Positions 16,100-24,524 of a stretch of 64,000 bases of DNA are shown here, piece after piece. The notes under the pieces are model-generated. The model was not told where the DNA came from, did not search any database, and saw nothing but the letters and a program-made list of their open reading frames with translations. The stretch is from an uncultured Ruminiclostridium sp. (lineage in GTDB: Bacteria > Bacillota > Clostridia > Oscillospirales > Ruminococcaceae), in the NCBI GenBank assembly GCA_947594425.1, contig CANQED010000010.1:35341-99340 (forward strand), written 5' to 3'. The translations under genes and the position numbers were made by a program. The first letter of the stretch is position 1. Every line of letters begins with the position of its first letter.

Positions 16100-16645
16100 T
16101 TACGCCGCGTGGCTGTTTATCCTGAGCGTCTTTTTGATACCTAATGCGGCAAAATACGCGAGCACCACGCTGACCCCGTCTTTTATGAGAAAAGGCGCGG
16201 ACGCGGTAAGAAATCCCGCGAGCGGGTCTACCCCCGCGACAATGCAAAACTGCGCCGTACCCAGCAGGTGGCAGGCGATAAGCCCCAGCATACCGAAAGC
16301 GATCCTCGCGGCGTGATTAGACACATTTATCCCGCAAAGCGCCGCCATAGGTATAAACCCGATTATAAAGCCGCCCGACATCCCGAGCACCGACGCTAAC
16401 CCGCCGTGAAAGCCCGTAAACACCGGCACGCCTATCGCGCCTATCAGCATATATACCGTCATAGATACCGCAGCCTTTCCGCTATAAAGAAAGTACCCGC
16501 AAAGCGCCACCGCAAAGGTCTGGAGCGTTATCGGCACCCCGCTAGGCAACGGCACGGTTATCTGTGACAATATAGTCACTATCGCCGTAAAAAGCGCGCA
16601 CAGCACTATAGCCTTAGTCTTTTCACTGTCATATATTTTGCTCAT
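16100..16645 (-). CDS. bioY: Biotin transporter BioY (ECF S-component)
   Basis: A 181-residue membrane protein with about six hydrophobic segments and the BioY signatures (SGVPITLQTFAVALCGYFL near residue 35 and GMSGGFIIGFI near residue 90). It binds biotin and works alone or with an ECF energising module, which is not in this window. No biotin biosynthesis genes are nearby, consistent with biotin uptake. The ATG at 16643-16645 follows GGGAGGGG. Confidence 0.94.
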   Translation of the reverse strand: MSKIYDSEKTKAIVLCALFTAIVTILSQITVPLPSGVPITLQTFAVALCGYFLYSGKAAVSMTVYMLIGAIGVPVFTGFHGGLASVLGMSGGFIIGFIPMAALCGINVSNHAARIAFGMLGLIACHLLGTAQFCIVAGVDPLAGFLTASAPFLIKDGVSVVLAYFAALGIKKTLRINSHAA

Positions 16646-16671
16646 AGTATACCCCTCCCTAAGATACTCTT

Positions 16672-16700
16672 ATTCTATCACATTTCAGGCAAAAAGTCAA
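16672..16700 (-). promoter_or_regulatory. Promoter of bioY
   Basis: Reverse-strand TTGACT (16695-16700) and TAGAAT (16672-16677) are 17 bases apart, about 27 bases before the bioY start. I see no clear BirA palindrome. Confidence 0.65.
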
Positions 16701-16743
16701 TCTCGGCTATGTCTTTAAAATCCGACAAAAGATATAATTTTTA

Positions 16744-16772
16744 TTGACACGGCGCAAATAATAGGGTATAAT
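16744..16772 (+). promoter_or_regulatory. Perfect consensus promoter of polysaccharide operon A
   Basis: TTGACA (16744-16749) and TATAAT (16767-16772) with a 17-base spacer match the sigma-A consensus at all twelve positions. Transcription would start near 16779, some 238 bases before the first gene. Confidence 0.85.
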
Positions 16773-16778
16773 GGATAA

Positions 16779-17000
16779 TGGGTTAATGTATAAAACAATA
16801 AATATAAGAAAAAGTTTTTAAATCGGAAGGAAAGAGGCGTTTGAGGGGAAAACCATCAGGGTTTTCACCCTCAAGTTTGATAAGTGCCGCGCACAGCGCG
16901 GCAAAAATCGAGCAAACCCGCTACAGCGGGTGGTCGATTTTTTGGCAGCTTGTCGGAAAAAGTCGACCGTAGGGAGAGCTTTCGACAAGCTGAATTGTAT
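16779..17000 (+). ncRNA. Structured leader of operon A with four hairpins, one terminator-like
   Basis: Four inverted repeats follow each other. H1 (16841-16874) has 14 pairs with one bulged A and a five-base loop. H2 (16885-16903) has eight pairs, TGCCGCGC with GCGCGGCA. H3 (16903-16942) pairs ACCCGC with GCGGGT and AAAAATCGA with TCGATTTTT and is followed at once by a run of six T, like an intrinsic terminator. H4 (16946-16955 with 16983-16992) has ten pairs and ends nine bases before the ribosome site. The 3' arm of H3 (16932-16943) could instead pair with 16957-16968 over about 12 bases. A leader attenuator is the natural reading. A dispersed palindromic repeat element is the main alternative. 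Confidence 0.6.
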
Positions 17001-17016
17001 AGAGGAGGGGAATTTT

Positions 17017-18150
17017 ATGGAAAAGCGTGTCTTATTTATCGCGTCTGTCGTAAAAAAGCACATTTTGCAATTTCATATACCCTACCTCAAATGGTTCAAA
17101 GAGCGCGGCTATATCGTCGACGTCTGCGCGGGTAACGACTTTGACCCAAAGGAGAAAAAATATATACCCTACTGCGACAATTATTACGAGACGCCGTTCT
17201 ACCGCACTATAGCGACCGCCAAGAATTATACCTCATATAAAGAGGTAAAAAGGCTTGCGGACAAGAATGAATACACGCTGATACACTGCCACACGCCGAT
17301 AGCCGCCGCCATAGCGAGGACCGCGCTGAGAAAAAAGCACAAAAGCGGCACTACGGTCTTATATACCACCCACGGGTTTCATTTTTACAAGGGCTGCCCT
17401 AAAGTATACAAGCTGTATTACCTTGCGGAAAAATATCTAATAAATTATACCGACGGTATAATCACAATAAACAGCGAGGACTACGACGCGGCCAAAAAGA
17501 TATGCGAGGGTAAAAAGTGCAAGGTGTTTATCATCCCGGGCATAGGCGCACAGCTTGACAAGGTAACGCCCGCGTTTTCAGATAAGCGTGCCGCCCTGCG
17601 CAAAGAGTTTGGCATACCTAACGACGCGTTTCTTATAATGTCAAACTCGGAGATAAATCAGAACAAAAACGTCGAGCTTTCGGTCAGGGCAGCGGCGAAG
17701 ATAGACGGCGCGTATATGCTCGTCTGCGGAAACGGCAGTATGCTTGACAGCTGCAAAGAGCTTGCAAAAAGCCTCGGGGTCGGCGACAGGATATTATTCG
17801 CAGGCTATCGCTATGACGCTAAAAGGCTGCTCGGAGCCGCCGACGCGTTTATCTTCCCCTCACGCCGCGAGGGGCTGGGGATGGCGGCGATAGAGGCTAT
17901 GGCGGCGGGTCTGCCGCTTATCGCGGCCGCCAACAGAGGGACGCTCGAATACGCCGAGGACGGGGTAAACGCGCTATTGTACGCGCCCGACGACTTTATG
18001 GGCTTTTGCGGAGCGATAAGGCGGCTGAAGGACGACCGCGAGCTATGCGTAAAGCTTGGAGAAAACGGCAAAAAAACCGCGCAAGCCTATGAGCTGTCAA
18101 ACGCCGTAAGGGCTATGACCGAAATATACGAGCAGATGCTGCCCGATTGA
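17017..18150 (+). CDS. Glycosyltransferase family 4 (first gene of polysaccharide operon A)
   Basis: The product is 377 residues from the ATG at 17017, which follows AGGAGGGG. The frame is open further upstream to 16930, but that stretch lies within the hairpin leader. It is a GT-B fold protein: the N-terminal domain begins EKRVLFIASVVKKHI and contains HCHTPIAAAIAR and TTHGFHFYKG, and the C-terminal domain has the donor-binding region SRREGLGMAAIEAMAAGLP (about 300-318) with the E-x7-E pair. It probably adds a hexose or amino sugar in the cytoplasm during assembly of a repeat unit. It resembles EpsD- or CapM-like enzymes in capsule clusters. The donor cannot be read from the sequence. Confidence 0.9.
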   Translation: MEKRVLFIASVVKKHILQFHIPYLKWFKERGYIVDVCAGNDFDPKEKKYIPYCDNYYETPFYRTIATAKNYTSYKEVKRLADKNEYTLIHCHTPIAAAIARTALRKKHKSGTTVLYTTHGFHFYKGCPKVYKLYYLAEKYLINYTDGIITINSEDYDAAKKICEGKKCKVFIIPGIGAQLDKVTPAFSDKRAALRKEFGIPNDAFLIMSNSEINQNKNVELSVRAAAKIDGAYMLVCGNGSMLDSCKELAKSLGVGDRILFAGYRYDAKRLLGAADAFIFPSRREGLGMAAIEAMAAGLPLIAAANRGTLEYAEDGVNALLYAPDDFMGFCGAIRRLKDDRELCVKLGENGKKTAQAYELSNAVRAMTEIYEQMLPD

Positions 18151-18164
18151 GATAGGGGAAAATT

Positions 18165-19505
18165 TTGAAAGACAGATATATAAGGGTGCTAAGCAAAATA
18201 CCCGCGCTGTCGGACGCTGCGCAATACGCGGGGGACGATGCAAAGGACGATATTTTCTCCCTTATCACCGCGAGGGTCACCGCGCCGGTGCTCTTTTGCT
18301 ATGTGCTTTTTATCCTGCGTCAGGCGCAAAAGCTAAAGCTTAAAAGAATATATTTCCTCGCCCGCGACGGCTATATCCTGCGGCTTATCGCAAATGAGAT
18401 ATGCGAAAAGAATAATATAGATATAGACATCCGCTATCTATACTGCTCGCGCTACTCGCTGAAAAACGCGCTGTACTATCTGTGCGACACCCCCGAAAAG
18501 GCGGAGGAGAGCGGGATATTCGGCAGATGCGCGCGCCAGTCGGCGGCGAATACCCTGCTTAGGGCGGGATTTGACCAAAATACAAGAGAAGCGATATATA
18601 AGGATATAGGCTATAGCGGCGACGAAGAAAAACATATGGACAACCGCGAGTTTGATGGGTTTTGCGAAAAGCTAAAGCAAAGCGAGCTTTTTTTGCGCCT
18701 GCTTAAAGAAAACGCGCGGGACAAATACGACATGATACTTAGGTACTTTGAGCAGGAGGGGCTGTTCGAGGATGTGCCGTATGCCTTAGCGGATACGGGC
18801 TGGCTCGGCTCGATACAAAGCGCCTTTGAAAAGCTCAGCGAGGGCAGACGTGCAGTCAAAAACGTCGTCGGCTTTTATTTCGGTATGTTCAAAAACGTAA
18901 GCGGCGAGCACTATCGTACATTTTTATTTTCGGGCGCAGACGCGCACAAGACCGTGCCGCGCTTTTGCAACAATCTGTTCGAGTGCTTTTGCTCCGCGCC
19001 GCACGGTATGACCGTCGGGTATTATGAAGAAAACGGCGTTATAAAGCCCTCTTTATCGCCCGAGCGCCCCGCCTCGGCGGCTCTCGCTAATATACAATGC
19101 GATACAGCCGTGCGCTTTGCTAAGAGCGCCGCCGCGCATATAAGTGAAATAGACGAAGAATTATCCCGCAAAGTATGCCGAGAGCTGCTTTCTCGGCTGA
19201 TGTACAAGCCGACCTATGACGAGGCAAGGGCGCTGTCGGCGTTCACCTTCTGCGACGACGCGACAGAAAAGGACTTAGAGCCTATCGCCGAGCCTTGCGA
19301 TAAGGACAGCCTTAAAAGCCTGCTTTTTATAAGAAGAATGCTCAACCGCGCAAAGGGCGCGAGCATATACCCCGATAAGGGCTTATACTGGCTGTACGGC
19401 ACTATCGCGCTCAGCGATATCAAATGTAAGGCGATATACAGATACAGCGTAAGAATGTGGGAAAAGCTCAGGCTGCTGAGAGAAAAGAGGAGCGTATGCC
19501 GCTGA
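18165..19505 (+). CDS. FLARDGY-motif protein, paralogue of the C-terminal half of the gene at 20290
   Basis: The 446-residue product starts at a TTG (18165-18167) 14 bases after the GT4 gene, with a GGGGAAA-like ribosome site. It carries KRIYFLARDGYILRLI at about residues 58-73 and ALADTGWLGSIQSAF at about 205. The protein at 20290 has IDKIFFLARDGYIVKEIY and LTVDCGWAGSGHFSL in the same order, so the two are homologous, but this one lacks the N-terminal HAD phosphatase domain. The combination recalls the COG5610 group of predicted HAD-superfamily proteins in capsule clusters. The biochemical role is not known. Its place suggests a step in glycan assembly or modification. Confidence 0.72.
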   Translation: MKDRYIRVLSKIPALSDAAQYAGDDAKDDIFSLITARVTAPVLFCYVLFILRQAQKLKLKRIYFLARDGYILRLIANEICEKNNIDIDIRYLYCSRYSLKNALYYLCDTPEKAEESGIFGRCARQSAANTLLRAGFDQNTREAIYKDIGYSGDEEKHMDNREFDGFCEKLKQSELFLRLLKENARDKYDMILRYFEQEGLFEDVPYALADTGWLGSIQSAFEKLSEGRRAVKNVVGFYFGMFKNVSGEHYRTFLFSGADAHKTVPRFCNNLFECFCSAPHGMTVGYYEENGVIKPSLSPERPASAALANIQCDTAVRFAKSAAAHISEIDEELSRKVCRELLSRLMYKPTYDEARALSAFTFCDDATEKDLEPIAEPCDKDSLKSLLFIRRMLNRAKGASIYPDKGLYWLYGTIALSDIKCKAIYRYSVRMWEKLRLLREKRSVCR

Positions 19506-20281
19506 TATCGGTTATTATGGGCGTATACAACAGCGACCCCGACAAGCTGAAAAAATCGGTAAACTCCATACTCTCGCAGACGCTCGGGGATCTCGAGCTG
19601 ATAATCTGCGACGACAATCCCGAGAGCGCGGACTTTAGCTTTCTGCCGAGCGACCAAAGGATAAAGATCATATCATCGGGGAAAAATAAAGGACTCGCCC
19701 GCAGCCTTAACGCGTGTATCGCCATAGCTGAGGGAAAATATATAGCGCGGCAGGACGACGACGACTTTTCCGCGCCGGAGAGATTTGCCCGCCAGACAGA
19801 ATTTTTGGAGCAAAATCCCGACATAGCGTTCGTCGGCAGCGACTGCGCGCTTTTTGACAAGGACAACAACATCCATAACGAGCGCAAAATGCACGCAAGG
19901 GTGGATAAAAAGGACTTTCTCTTTAACTCGCCGTTTATCCACGGAAGCGTGATGTTCAGGCGCGAGGTGTTCGATACCTGCCGCTATCGCACGGTCGGGC
20001 GCACCAAAAAATACGAGGATTATGACCTGTTTATGCGGCTGTACGCCGAGGGGTACAAGGCCGCCAACATAAACGAGCGGCTGTACTACTTCTACTACGA
20101 TACAAAGCTTCGCTCGGTGTCCTTTGATATGCGGGTGGACGAATACAAGGTAAGACGCAACGGCTTTAAAAAGCTCGGGCTGTGGCCGAGGGGCTTTTTC
20201 CACGCGCTTAAGCCGCTCGTACTCGGGCTTGTCCCCGCGCGTATGCAGATGGGACTTAAAAAGGCGTTTAAAAAGGTTTAG
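19496..20281 (+). CDS. Glycosyltransferase family 2 (operon A)
   Basis: A GT-A fold enzyme of 261 residues. I start it at the ATG at 19496, which overlaps the previous gene by ten bases and follows AGAGGAG; a longer in-frame start is not supported. The N-terminus MPLISVIMGVYNSDPDKL is the nucleotide-sugar site, and QDDDDFSAPERF (about 95-105) holds the DxD-like metal site. YEDYDLFMRL near residue 180 is the usual acceptor-side ED motif. There is a basic C-terminus. The donor is unknown. Translational coupling with its neighbours suggests one assembly line. Confidence 0.9.
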   Translation: MPLISVIMGVYNSDPDKLKKSVNSILSQTLGDLELIICDDNPESADFSFLPSDQRIKIISSGKNKGLARSLNACIAIAEGKYIARQDDDDFSAPERFARQTEFLEQNPDIAFVGSDCALFDKDNNIHNERKMHARVDKKDFLFNSPFIHGSVMFRREVFDTCRYRTVGRTKKYEDYDLFMRLYAEGYKAANINERLYYFYYDTKLRSVSFDMRVDEYKVRRNGFKKLGLWPRGFFHALKPLVLGLVPARMQMGLKKAFKKV

Positions 20282-20289
20282 GGGTAGAT

Positions 20290-22263
20290 ATGGGACTAAA
20301 GCTCAAATTATACGAATTGCTGGTAAACCGCAAAAAGCTGATAAAGACCAAATATGAGGCATATGTCGCAGCCCAAGGAGGAAAGGGCGGCATAAAGACA
20401 TGGCTGTATCTACTGCGCTTAAATTTCGGTTACTATATCCTGCACGACCGCAGCACCGAGATAAAAAAGCCTAAGCGCAAGACCGAGCTTGTCCCCGCCG
20501 AGAGCGAGCTGTATAATTCAATAACCGCAGAGGAGCTTGCACAAAAATTATCGGGGTATGACGTGATATCCTTTGATATCTTCGACACGCTTATTTTCCG
20601 CAATGTTGAAAAGCCTACGGACGTATTCTACTTTATCGGGCAGGCGCTGGGCTATCCTAATTATAAAAAGCTGCGCCGCGACGCCGAAAAGCAATCCCGC
20701 GAGCTAAAGCACGCCGAGTGCGGCAGCTATGAAGTCGATATCTACGATATAGCGCGGCGGCTGTCCGCGCTGACGGGGCTAGACGAGCAAAGGATGATCG
20801 ACGAGGAGCTTATCACCGAGAAAAAGCTCTGCTTTGCCAACCCCTATATGAAACGGGTCTGGGAGCTTTTGCTAAAGATGGGGAAAAAGCCCGTTATATT
20901 AAGCGATATGTACCTGCCCGCGACGCTTATGGAGCAGCTTTTAGTTTCCTGCGGGTACAGCGGGTGGGATAAGCTGTACATTTCCTGCGACACAAAATGT
21001 TCTAAATTTGACGGCAGCGCGTACAAAATGCTTAAAGAAAAGCACCCCGCCGCGCGTTATGCCCACGTCGGCGACAATCTCTCGAGCGATATAGAAAAAG
21101 CAAAAGCGGCGGGCATCGACGCATATCTATCCAAAAATCCCGCCGACGGCACGGCAAAGCTGCGCGCCGAGGAGATGTCCCCCGTGATAGGCTCGCTTTG
21201 GGCGGGAATAATAAACTCACATCTGCACTATCCCCAAAGGCACGCCGACAAATACTACGAGCTCGGCTATATATACGGCGGGCTCTTGGTGTATGGGTAC
21301 TGCTCGTTCATTGACAGATATGCAAAGGATAAAAATATAGACAAGATATTCTTCCTCGCCCGCGACGGCTATATCGTCAAGGAAATATACGACAAATATT
21401 TCGGCAATTTTCAGACCGAGTACATATACTGGTCGAGAACTGCCGGTTCTGTCATATCCGCGGAGTTTTTTCCGTGGGATTTTGTTGAAAAATATATATT
21501 GCAAAATGTTTCATCTAGTGATATAATAGAGATTATTGCGGATAAGGCGGGCTTATTGCCGCTGATAAAGGACTCCGGGGTAGATATGTCAAAGCCCCTT
21601 GATGTATCGGCGGCAAATAAGCTGAGCGAAGTGATATACTCTAACAGGCAGAGGCTTCTCGACTGCTTTAAGGAGGAGAAAGCCGCCGCGGGTACGTATA
21701 TAAGGGACAAGCTCGGCGACGCGCGCAGGATACTGACCGTAGACTGCGGCTGGGCGGGCAGCGGGCATTTTTCCCTGTCCGCGCTGATAAAGCAGATATG
21801 CCCCGAGGCGGTCACCTACGGCGCGGTGTGCGGCACCAATAACGCCTATCACGCCGAGAGCGACACCGCCGACGTACAGCTTGCCGACGACAGCCTGCGC
21901 TCATATTGCTTTTCGTCCGCATTTAACCGCTCAATATATGAGAGCCACTCGCCTAAGCTCGGGCACAATCTTTATTTTGAGATGCTGCTTTCAAGCGAGG
22001 AGGGCTCGCTGTTAAGATTTGAGCAAAAGGGAGAAAAGGCGATACCCATCCTCTCGGATAATCCGAATTCCGAGTATGTAAGGCGCATACACGACGGGAT
22101 AAGGGCTTTTGCCGAGGATTATCACGGTATAGGGTATGGATTTGCCGACCTAATAAGCGGCAATGACGCGTATGCGCCGTTTAAGACAGCCGCCGCAGAC
22201 AAAAGATATTTCGGATATTTTAATGAATATATACACGAGGAGCATACTTTAAGGAGGAGATGA
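20290..22263 (+). CDS. HAD-superfamily plus FLARDGY-domain protein (COG5610-like)
   Basis: This protein has 657 residues. Residues about 95-300 are a HAD-like phosphatase domain with the nucleophile motif FDIFDTLIFR (about 97), VILSDMYLP and HVGDNLSSDIEKAKAAG as later motifs, so the catalytic Asp residues appear intact. The C-terminal half carries the FLARDGYIVKEIY and DCGWAGSG motifs shared with the protein at 18165. Proteins of this type lie in capsule and exopolysaccharide clusters with GT4 and GT2 enzymes, but I know of no proven activity. Release of phosphate from a sugar or lipid intermediate is a guess from the HAD domain. It ends seven bases before the exporter gene. Confidence 0.78.
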   Translation: MGLKLKLYELLVNRKKLIKTKYEAYVAAQGGKGGIKTWLYLLRLNFGYYILHDRSTEIKKPKRKTELVPAESELYNSITAEELAQKLSGYDVISFDIFDTLIFRNVEKPTDVFYFIGQALGYPNYKKLRRDAEKQSRELKHAECGSYEVDIYDIARRLSALTGLDEQRMIDEELITEKKLCFANPYMKRVWELLLKMGKKPVILSDMYLPATLMEQLLVSCGYSGWDKLYISCDTKCSKFDGSAYKMLKEKHPAARYAHVGDNLSSDIEKAKAAGIDAYLSKNPADGTAKLRAEEMSPVIGSLWAGIINSHLHYPQRHADKYYELGYIYGGLLVYGYCSFIDRYAKDKNIDKIFFLARDGYIVKEIYDKYFGNFQTEYIYWSRTAGSVISAEFFPWDFVEKYILQNVSSSDIIEIIADKAGLLPLIKDSGVDMSKPLDVSAANKLSEVIYSNRQRLLDCFKEEKAAAGTYIRDKLGDARRILTVDCGWAGSGHFSLSALIKQICPEAVTYGAVCGTNNAYHAESDTADVQLADDSLRSYCFSSAFNRSIYESHSPKLGHNLYFEMLLSSEEGSLLRFEQKGEKAIPILSDNPNSEYVRRIHDGIRAFAEDYHGIGYGFADLISGNDAYAPFKTAAADKRYFGYFNEYIHEEHTLRRR

Positions 22264-22270
22264 TAAACGG

Positions 22271-23749
22271 ATGCCGGATAACTTCAACATAGACGACATA
22301 CTTGCCGAGTATGCCGACGGCAAAAATACCGCCAAAGCATCCGACGGCACACAAGACAGTAAAATAACAGCACCGACGGAGCAAAAGCCCGCCGAGCATA
22401 ACAATATACAGACGACAGATAATAAAACAGAGCGTCCCCGCAGACCTCGTCCCGAGGGTGCAATGCCTAACGGCGAACGTCCCCGCAGACCCCGTCCCGA
22501 GGGAGCGCCTAACGGCGAACGCCCCCGCAGACCCCGCCCCGAGGGTGCAGTGCCTAACGGCGAGCGTCCCCGCAGGCCCCGTCCAGAGAGTGCGGTGCCT
22601 AACGGCGAGCGTCCCCGCAGACCCCGTCCCGAGGGTACAGCGCCTAACGGCGAGCGTCCTCGCAGACCCCGCCCAGAGGGTGCGGCACCGAACGGCGAAC
22701 GTCCCCGCAGACCTCGTCCCGAGGGTGCGGCACCGAATGGCGAGCGTCCCCGCAGACCTCGTCCCGAGGGAGCACCGAACGGCGAGCGTCCTCGCAGACC
22801 CCGTCCCGAGGGTGCAGTGCCGAACGGCGAGCGTCCCCGCAGACCCCGTCCAGAGGGTGCACTTGCCGAGATAAAGCGCCCGCGTATGCCGCTCCCCGAG
22901 GCACCGTCAAAGAAAAGGCGGAAGAAAAGCTCGCAAGGCTCGGGCGATAAGACAAACACGGTCAGATTTGGCGGCGTAGGCATTTTTGCCAAGATAAAGC
23001 AGTACAGATTTTTATTTGAAGAATTGACCAAGCGCGACTTTAAGAAAAAATATAAGCGCACCGCGCTCGGCGTAGCGTGGAGCGTTATCGCGCCGTTTAT
23101 GAGCTTTCTGATATATCTGTTCGTGTTCTCATATCTGTTTCAGAGAAATATTCCACACTATACGATATATTTATTGTCAGGTACACTGATGTACTCTCTC
23201 TTTACCTCCTCGACCACCGCGGGGATGTTCTCTATGTACTCAAACGCGGGAGTTATCTCTAAGGTAAAGGTGCCGAAAACGATATTTTTATTATCGTCAA
23301 ACGTCGCGTGCATATTTAACTTTCTGCTGACTATGGTGGTATTCTTTGGGTTTGTCGCGTTTGACGGGCTGCCTTTTGGACCGCATATGTTTGCCATAGC
23401 GTATCCTGTCGTTTGTATGCTTATATTTAATATAGGCGTGGGGTATATTTTGTCCTCGCTGTTTGTATTTTTCCGCGATACACAGTATCTGTACAATATA
23501 TTTACACAGCTGCTGATGTATCTGTCGGCAATATTCTACACGATAGACCGTTTTCCGGAGAATTTGCAGATAATCTTTTTAGCAAACCCGATATATCAAT
23601 ATATTCAATATGTAAGATCTGTGGTAATAAACGGGGTGATACCCGGCTTTACCACGCATCTTATATGCTTGGGATTTGCCCTGGTCGCGTTCGTGATAGG
23701 CTATATAGTTCACAAAAAGACAGAGCAGAAGTTTATATATTACTTCTGA
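22271..23749 (+). CDS. ABC-2 type polysaccharide exporter permease (Wzm-like) with Pro/Arg repeat tail
   Basis: The product has 492 residues. The N-terminal 240 residues are cytoplasmic and unusual: an opening MPDNFNIDDILAEYADG, then about ten copies of a 14- or 15-residue unit of the type NGERPRRPRPEGAxP, then a Lys/Arg-rich link. From about residue 240 on it is an ordinary Wzm/KpsM/TagG permease: FLFEELTKRDFKKKYKRTALGVAWSVIAPF is the amphipathic entry, followed by six membrane helices. It pairs with the ATPase at 23768 to export a lipid-linked glycan. The ATG at 22271 follows GGAGGAG. The repeat tail is not part of the family and probably lies on the cytoplasmic side. Confidence 0.88.
   Translation: MPDNFNIDDILAEYADGKNTAKASDGTQDSKITAPTEQKPAEHNNIQTTDNKTERPRRPRPEGAMPNGERPRRPRPEGAPNGERPRRPRPEGAVPNGERPRRPRPESAVPNGERPRRPRPEGTAPNGERPRRPRPEGAAPNGERPRRPRPEGAAPNGERPRRPRPEGAPNGERPRRPRPEGAVPNGERPRRPRPEGALAEIKRPRMPLPEAPSKKRRKKSSQGSGDKTNTVRFGGVGIFAKIKQYRFLFEELTKRDFKKKYKRTALGVAWSVIAPFMSFLIYLFVFSYLFQRNIPHYTIYLLSGTLMYSLFTSSTTAGMFSMYSNAGVISKVKVPKTIFLLSSNVACIFNFLLTMVVFFGFVAFDGLPFGPHMFAIAYPVVCMLIFNIGVGYILSSLFVFFRDTQYLYNIFTQLLMYLSAIFYTIDRFPENLQIIFLANPIYQYIQYVRSVVINGVIPGFTTHLICLGFALVAFVIGYIVHKKTEQKFIYYF
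22430..22860 (+). repeat. Coding tandem repeat, 42-45 base unit, about ten copies
   Basis: Units of 45 bases (three positions drop one codon to give 42) encode ERPRRPRPEGAxPNG. The DNA copies differ by scattered synonymous and one or two coding changes (SAV, GTA, GAA, GAV), so the peptide has been kept while the DNA drifted. The region is rich in C and G and leaves a long open frame on the reverse strand, which I reject as a gene. Confidence 0.93.
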
Positions 23750-23767
23750 TACGAATGGAGCTATAGA

Positions 23768-24523
23768 ATGATAGTTGAAGTAAAAAACGTTTCCATAAAA
23801 TACAAGTCCGGCAATTTTCGGGATATAGGTCTTAAAGAATACTTAGTGCGCAAGATAAAGGGCACATTGACCTCCACCGAATTTTTGGCGGTGGACAACG
23901 TCAGCTTTACGCTCGACGAGGGTGACTTTTTAGGCATAATCGGCACGAACGGCGCGGGAAAATCCACCCTGCTAAAAGTCCTATCGGGCGTTATGCCGCC
24001 ATCCTCTGGCTATGTAGAGGTAAACGGCAGAGTAGCTGCCCTGCTCGAGCTCGGCACGGGCTTTGACGGGGATCTCTCGCTTAAAGAAAATATATATTTA
24101 AGAGGAGCGATACTCGGCTATACAAGAAAATATATGGATATGAAATATCAGGAGATACTTGATTATGCCGAGCTTACCGAATATAAGGACAGGCTGTTTA
24201 AGCAGCTTTCCTCGGGTATGAAGAGCCGCCTCGCGTTTGCTATCTCCTGCCTTGTCGAGCCCGAGATACTGATACTCGACGAGGTCTTAGCGGTCGGCGA
24301 CGGCGCGTTCAGAGTAAAAAGCGAGCACACAATGAACGAGATAATCAAAAGCGGGAGCGTCACCATACTCGTATCGCACTCTACAGGACAGGTAAAAAGA
24401 ATGTGCAATAAGGTGCTGTGGCTGGATAAGGGCAAGCAGATAGCCTTCGGCGACTCTAAGACCATCTGTGACAAATATGAAAAATACCTTAAGGCAGTCG
24501 CAAGTATGAATAATAAGGCATAA
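23768..24523 (+). CDS. ABC transporter ATPase for polysaccharide export (Wzt/KpsT-like)
   Basis: A 251-residue ATPase with Walker A GTNGAGKST (about 59), the signature SSGMKSRLAF (about 146) and Walker B EILILDEVLAVGD (about 165). The long spacing and the AVGD ending are typical of the polysaccharide and teichoic acid exporter group. It lacks the C-terminal carbohydrate-binding domain seen in E. coli O9a Wzt, so chain-length capping by that route is not expected. It lies 18 bases after the permease gene and ends one base before the next start. Confidence 0.93.
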   Translation: MIVEVKNVSIKYKSGNFRDIGLKEYLVRKIKGTLTSTEFLAVDNVSFTLDEGDFLGIIGTNGAGKSTLLKVLSGVMPPSSGYVEVNGRVAALLELGTGFDGDLSLKENIYLRGAILGYTRKYMDMKYQEILDYAELTEYKDRLFKQLSSGMKSRLAFAISCLVEPEILILDEVLAVGDGAFRVKSEHTMNEIIKSGSVTILVSHSTGQVKRMCNKVLWLDKGKQIAFGDSKTICDKYEKYLKAVASMNNKA

Positions 24524-24524
24524 T

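Noticed and set aside
16957..16968. Pairing with the terminator-like hairpin as a classic antiterminator
   Set aside because: The pairing is strong on paper, but this segment is made after the T-run, so it cannot prevent termination during synthesis.
16930..17016. Longer start for the GT4 glycosyltransferase
   Set aside because: This stretch is within the hairpins of the leader. The ATG at 17017 has a strong AGGAGGGG site and gives the normal N-terminus.
22430..22860. Regular repeats that could suggest a CRISPR array
   Set aside because: The unit is 42-45 bases, without unique spacers, and encodes a continuous repeated peptide within a gene.
22249..23061. Long reverse-strand frame of 270 codons over the Pro/Arg repeats
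   Set aside because: It exists only because the repeat DNA lacks stop codons on the other strand. The forward frame carries the family permease and a good ribosome site.
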